Origin: Desulfomicrobium sp. UBA5193
Lineage (GTDB): Bacteria > Desulfobacterota > Desulfovibrionia > Desulfovibrionales > Desulfomicrobiaceae
Length of the DNA: 64,000 bases
Direction: 5' to 3'
Assembly (NCBI GenBank): GCA_002412965.1
Contig: DHWB01000003.1
Span: forward strand, 393,149-457,148
Part shown: positions 61,177 to 64,000 of the stretch, in pieces
Position numbering within the stretch: the stretch's first letter is position 1
Layout: every line of letters starts with the position of its first letter
Made by a program: the position numbers and the translations under genes
Notes under the pieces: generated by a model
The model's input: the letters and a program-made list of their open reading frames with translations, nothing else
Told to the model about the DNA's origin: nothing
Database searches by the model: none

Positions 61177-62508
61177 TTAAAATGTCTTCTCGCGGATGGC
61201 CTTGGCCCGCGCGTTATATTGGGCCGCCGCAGCCTCGTCGCCCGCGTCTTTCATGGTCATGTCCAGCGCTTCCAAGGTTTCCGCCACGCTCAAGTCCGTC
61301 AAGCCGAAGAGTTTTTCCCGGATGCTCAGCGCGCGCGTGAACATGGTCTGGGCCTGGTCCAGGTTCCCGAGCTTGCGGTTCACTACCCCGAGATTGTGCA
61401 GCAGTTGAGCCACATCCGCATGCTCCTGTCCGAGATTGTCCTCGCTGATAATAAGCGCCCGTTCATACAAGGGCTCCGCTTCGGCGAAGCGTCCCCGGGC
61501 ATAATGAACCGCAGCCAGATTGCCAAGGGAAATTGCTATGTCGATGTGGCCCGCTGGCAATGCCGTTTCCTGGAGGTTCAAGGCGCGGATGTAAACACTT
61601 TCCGCTTCGTCGAACTGGTTCTGGGCCTTGAGCAGATTTCCCAGGGTCGAGAGGAGCAGGGCCATGCGCACATTGTCGGGCCCATAGGCCTGTTCCCCGA
61701 TGGCAACGGCTCTGCGCACCACGGATTCGGCCTCCGCCACCTTTCCCTGGGCCAGGAGCGTTTCTCCCAGGCTGGTCAGCGTGTTGGTTAGCCAGGGGTG
61801 ATTGGGTCCGAGGGCCTTTTCCTGGATGGACAGGGAGCGTTCGAGCAGGAGCTGTGCCTCATGGTTTTGCCGGCGGGCCTGCTTGATTCCGGCAAGGTTG
61901 TCAAGAGTCCTGCCGACCTGCGGATGCTGGGGGCCGAGTTCCTTTTCGCGGATGGCCAAGGCCCGTGTGAGCAGGCTTTCCCCGCGATCCAGAAGTCCTT
62001 TGCGGAAATAGAGTTCACCAAGGTTGTTCAGGAGGTCGGCGAGATCCGCATTTTCGGGCCCGAATGAGGATTCGCGGATTTCCAGAGCCCGGATGAAAGC
62101 GTCTTCAGCCTTGGAGGATTGTCCCTGAGCTTCGTAAAGCTCTCCCAGATTGCCCAGGGTCGTGGCCACTTCCGGATGATTCTGACCGAGTACTTTTTCA
62201 CGCATGGCCAGGGCCCTTTCGAGAGGGAGTTTCGCCTCCTCGTATCTGCCCAACGCCGAGTAGGTCACGCCGAGATTGTTGAGGGATGTGGCCAGCTCGG
62301 AGTTTTCTCTTGGCGAAAAGCCCTGCGCCAGGTCAACTTCCGTCAAGGCCGTACCCAGGGCCTGTTCATAGGCGCCTTTCGTGTAGAGAGTGATGAATTC
62401 CCTGTTCAGGGCCAGCCATTTTTCCTGCGAGGCGGACGAGCTGGGTTGGTGAGCAGCACACGCAGGGACCAGAAAAAGCAGCACAAGCATAGGGAAGGCA
62501 AATTTCAC
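61177..62508 (-). CDS. TPR-repeat lipoprotein (kinesin-light-chain-like repeats)
   Basis: This 443-residue protein has a lipoprotein signal with lipobox VPAC (Cys17). Nine to ten tandem 42-residue TPR repeats follow, of the type ATTLGNLGELYEAQGQ, each with a variation of ERALxIREKxLGPxHP. Such repeats are protein-interaction scaffolds. The product should be anchored in the cell envelope. The partner is unknown. Confidence 0.82.
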   Translation of the reverse strand: MKFAFPMLVLLFLVPACAAHQPSSSASQEKWLALNREFITLYTKGAYEQALGTALTEVDLAQGFSPRENSELATSLNNLGVTYSALGRYEEAKLPLERALAMREKVLGQNHPEVATTLGNLGELYEAQGQSSKAEDAFIRALEIRESSFGPENADLADLLNNLGELYFRKGLLDRGESLLTRALAIREKELGPQHPQVGRTLDNLAGIKQARRQNHEAQLLLERSLSIQEKALGPNHPWLTNTLTSLGETLLAQGKVAEAESVVRRAVAIGEQAYGPDNVRMALLLSTLGNLLKAQNQFDEAESVYIRALNLQETALPAGHIDIAISLGNLAAVHYARGRFAEAEPLYERALIISEDNLGQEHADVAQLLHNLGVVNRKLGNLDQAQTMFTRALSIREKLFGLTDLSVAETLEALDMTMKDAGDEAAAAQYNARAKAIREKTF

Positions 62509-62603
62509 GGTTTCTCACTCCTGGTTTGGATCGTTGGCAAATCCTATCCATGTCCTGATCCGAGCACAAGAAGCTTGAGCCCCAAAAACCTGCGGTGCGT
62601 GCG

Positions 62604-64000
62604 TCAGGTTTGGCTTGGCGCGGTTCCGCAGACCAGCCAGTCTATGGATTGGCCGGTGCGCAACCCTGAGTCAATGAGCCAATCCGACGGCACACGTTCG
62701 TTTTTGCGGGCATTGGAGATGGCTGCGGCGGAGACGTTGAGAAAGGACGCAAGCTCCCGGTCGGTACGGGATCCGGAGGCCAGCTTGAGGCGCTCGATGA
62801 CCATGGCCGCCTTGCGCAGCCCGACCTGTTCGGAAATGTCGCGCACCACCACATACATGCGCGGTTCCCCATAGATGGCCTCGTTGTAGACCAGCCGGGC
62901 CAAGATGGTTGAATAGTTGCCGGCCTGATTGCGGATGCGGCACTCCAGATGCTGTTCGCGATGTTCGCGCAGGGCCAGATGCGTGGCTTGCCGCACGAGG
63001 GGCAGGTCGTCAGGGTGCATGAGCTCAAGGACGGGGCGCATGTCCAGGGTGTAGGCTTCAAAGGCTTCCGGCCTGCCATAGATGGATGGGTTCAGGGTCT
63101 GCGCGGACCGGCGCAGGATCCGGCCCTGATCGTCAGTGACCACGACCACGTCATCATCGCGGACTCGCAGCTGTTCCATGAAGGCATTCTCCTGGAGGAC
63201 TTTGGCCGAGATGTCCTGGGCGATGCCCAAGAGCCCGATGACCTCTTGACGATCGTCATCAAAAATGGGGCGGCGGATGACCCTGTACCAGATCTGCGGG
63301 TTCGGCAGGTGCGGCACGGCGGGGTGGAGAAGTTCCTGTTTTTCCTCAAAGACCTTGAGGGCCGCCTCGATGGGGAAGCGGGCCTGGGCGGGGTCGAGAA
63401 AATCGTATTCGGTCCGGCCGAGGACCTCGTCCCTGGTTCGGCCATAGGCATGAAGATACGCCTGGTTGGCCGCGACGATGCGCAGATCCCGGCCGCAGAC
63501 CCAGGCCAGGTCGGGCAGGGCGTCCACGATGTGCGAGAATTCGCTGGCGAGCTTGGATGAAAAGGGGAAGGGCCGTTGCTGGAAATAGCCGCTGTAGGCC
63601 TGAATGCGGCCTTGCTTGTCTCGGATGGATTCGGCGCTGTACCAGAGGGTGAGGGGAGAGCCGTCCTTGCAACGCAACGTGACGGCGCCGTTTTCGACTT
63701 CGCTGCGTTCAATGAGCTGGTTGACGATGCGTTTTCTGGATGACGCCGAATAGTAGAACTGACGGGCCGGTCTGCCCACCAGTTCATCCCTCGAGTATCC
63801 GCAGATCTTGCACAGGGCCGGGCTCGCGGCCTGGATGATCCCGCTTGGCGAGACCGTGAAGCCCATCTCCGGTCCGGCGCCCGTGGCCCGAAAAGTTCCC
63901 CAGGCCAGGATGATCGCACCGTCCGTGGCCGGGATCGCGACATATTTCCAGTTCACGTGGCGGGTGCCCGCGCCATCGGGGAGGATGACGCGCAGCCTGG
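62604..64000 (-). CDS. Multi-PAS-domain protein with C-terminal HTH-like region, 5' end outside window
   Basis: The frame is open to the right edge (beginning RLRVILPDGAGTRHVNWKY), so the N-terminus is missing; GTG 63956 is not a convincing start. At least three PAS/PAC units are seen, around VSPSGIIQAASPALCKICGY, VCGRDLRIVAANQAYLHAYG and YVVVRDISEQVG. The C-terminal 65 residues (DRELASFLNVSAAAISNARKNERVPSDWL) resemble a CI/Bet1-like helix-turn-helix of the type that reads operator DNA. A ligand-controlled regulator is likely, but the signal cannot be given. Confidence 0.72.
   Translation of the reverse strand, partial: RLRVILPDGAGTRHVNWKYVAIPATDGAIILAWGTFRATGAGPEMGFTVSPSGIIQAASPALCKICGYSRDELVGRPARQFYYSASSRKRIVNQLIERSEVENGAVTLRCKDGSPLTLWYSAESIRDKQGRIQAYSGYFQQRPFPFSSKLASEFSHIVDALPDLAWVCGRDLRIVAANQAYLHAYGRTRDEVLGRTEYDFLDPAQARFPIEAALKVFEEKQELLHPAVPHLPNPQIWYRVIRRPIFDDDRQEVIGLLGIAQDISAKVLQENAFMEQLRVRDDDVVVVTDDQGRILRRSAQTLNPSIYGRPEAFEAYTLDMRPVLELMHPDDLPLVRQATHLALREHREQHLECRIRNQAGNYSTILARLVYNEAIYGEPRMYVVVRDISEQVGLRKAAMVIERLKLASGSRTDRELASFLNVSAAAISNARKNERVPSDWLIDSGLRTGQSIDWLVCGTAPSQT

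Overview
The window looks like chromosome of a sulfidogenic, anaerobic member of the Desulfovibrionales (Desulfovibrio/Desulfomicrobium type). This is inferred from gene content, not from a marker-gene match. The window has sulfonate-cleaving enzymes, three tungsten aldehyde:ferredoxin oxidoreductases, a glycyl radical enzyme, Rex, a V4R sensor, four sigma-54 activators with matching GG-N10-GC promoters, and TRAP and TTT transporters. It contains no plasmid, phage, IS element or CRISPR array.

Region A (1.6-33 kb) is a sulfonate-catabolism island. A (2R)-sulfolactate sulfo-lyase pair (suyAB) precedes a tripartite tricarboxylate-type transporter. Divergent to it is a GAF-AAA-Fis sigma-54 activator (EBP1). 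Next comes an eight-gene operon with a YihU-like beta-hydroxyacid dehydrogenase, TRAP dctPQM, a tungsten AOR, a ThiS-like carrier, a LarA-like nickel-pincer racemase and a ThiF-like activator. An HpsN-like sulfopropanediol dehydrogenase with its own TRAP transporter and a LacI regulator follows. Beyond it are a glycyl radical C-S lyase of the IslA/HpsG family, its activase and a second activator (EBP2), then a SlaB/GabD-type aldehyde dehydrogenase. The suyAB, dehydrogenase-TRAP-AOR-racemase and aldehyde dehydrogenase units share one upstream palindrome, TGCCC-N6-GGGCA. Each has a second copy offset by exactly 19 bp, ahead of a sigma-54 promoter. They therefore look like one regulon for dihydroxypropanesulfonate (DHPS) and sulfolactate, ending in pyruvate plus sulfite. 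The glycyl radical enzyme would provide a separate radical route to sulfite.

Region B (30.7-36.4 kb) holds housekeeping and signalling genes: a flavin-binding Nim-like protein, a V4R sensor overlapping a diguanylate cyclase, Rex, a receiver-like/TPR protein and a glycine-zipper lipoprotein.

Region C (36.9-57.2 kb) reads as a putrescine to GABA to succinate pathway in which aldehyde steps may be ferredoxin-linked. Unit one is potABCD (potB carries a one-base frameshift), putrescine aminotransferase patA, an AOR and a four-cluster ferredoxin. Unit two is gabT, a Liv-type ABC transporter and another AOR. Each unit lies beside its own PAS-PAS-AAA activator with a TyrR-like HTH (EBP3, EBP4) and a sigma-54 promoter. 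Both control regions contain 18-bp palindromes of the layout TGATTC-N6-GAATCA.

Region D (57.4-64 kb) is ordinary chromosome: tRNA-Lys(CTT), a DEAD-box helicase, motAB, a TPR lipoprotein and a PAS protein cut by the right edge. The left edge cuts a biotin carboxylase. A recurrent design feature is a strong stem-loop directly behind the substrate-binding-protein gene of four transport operons.
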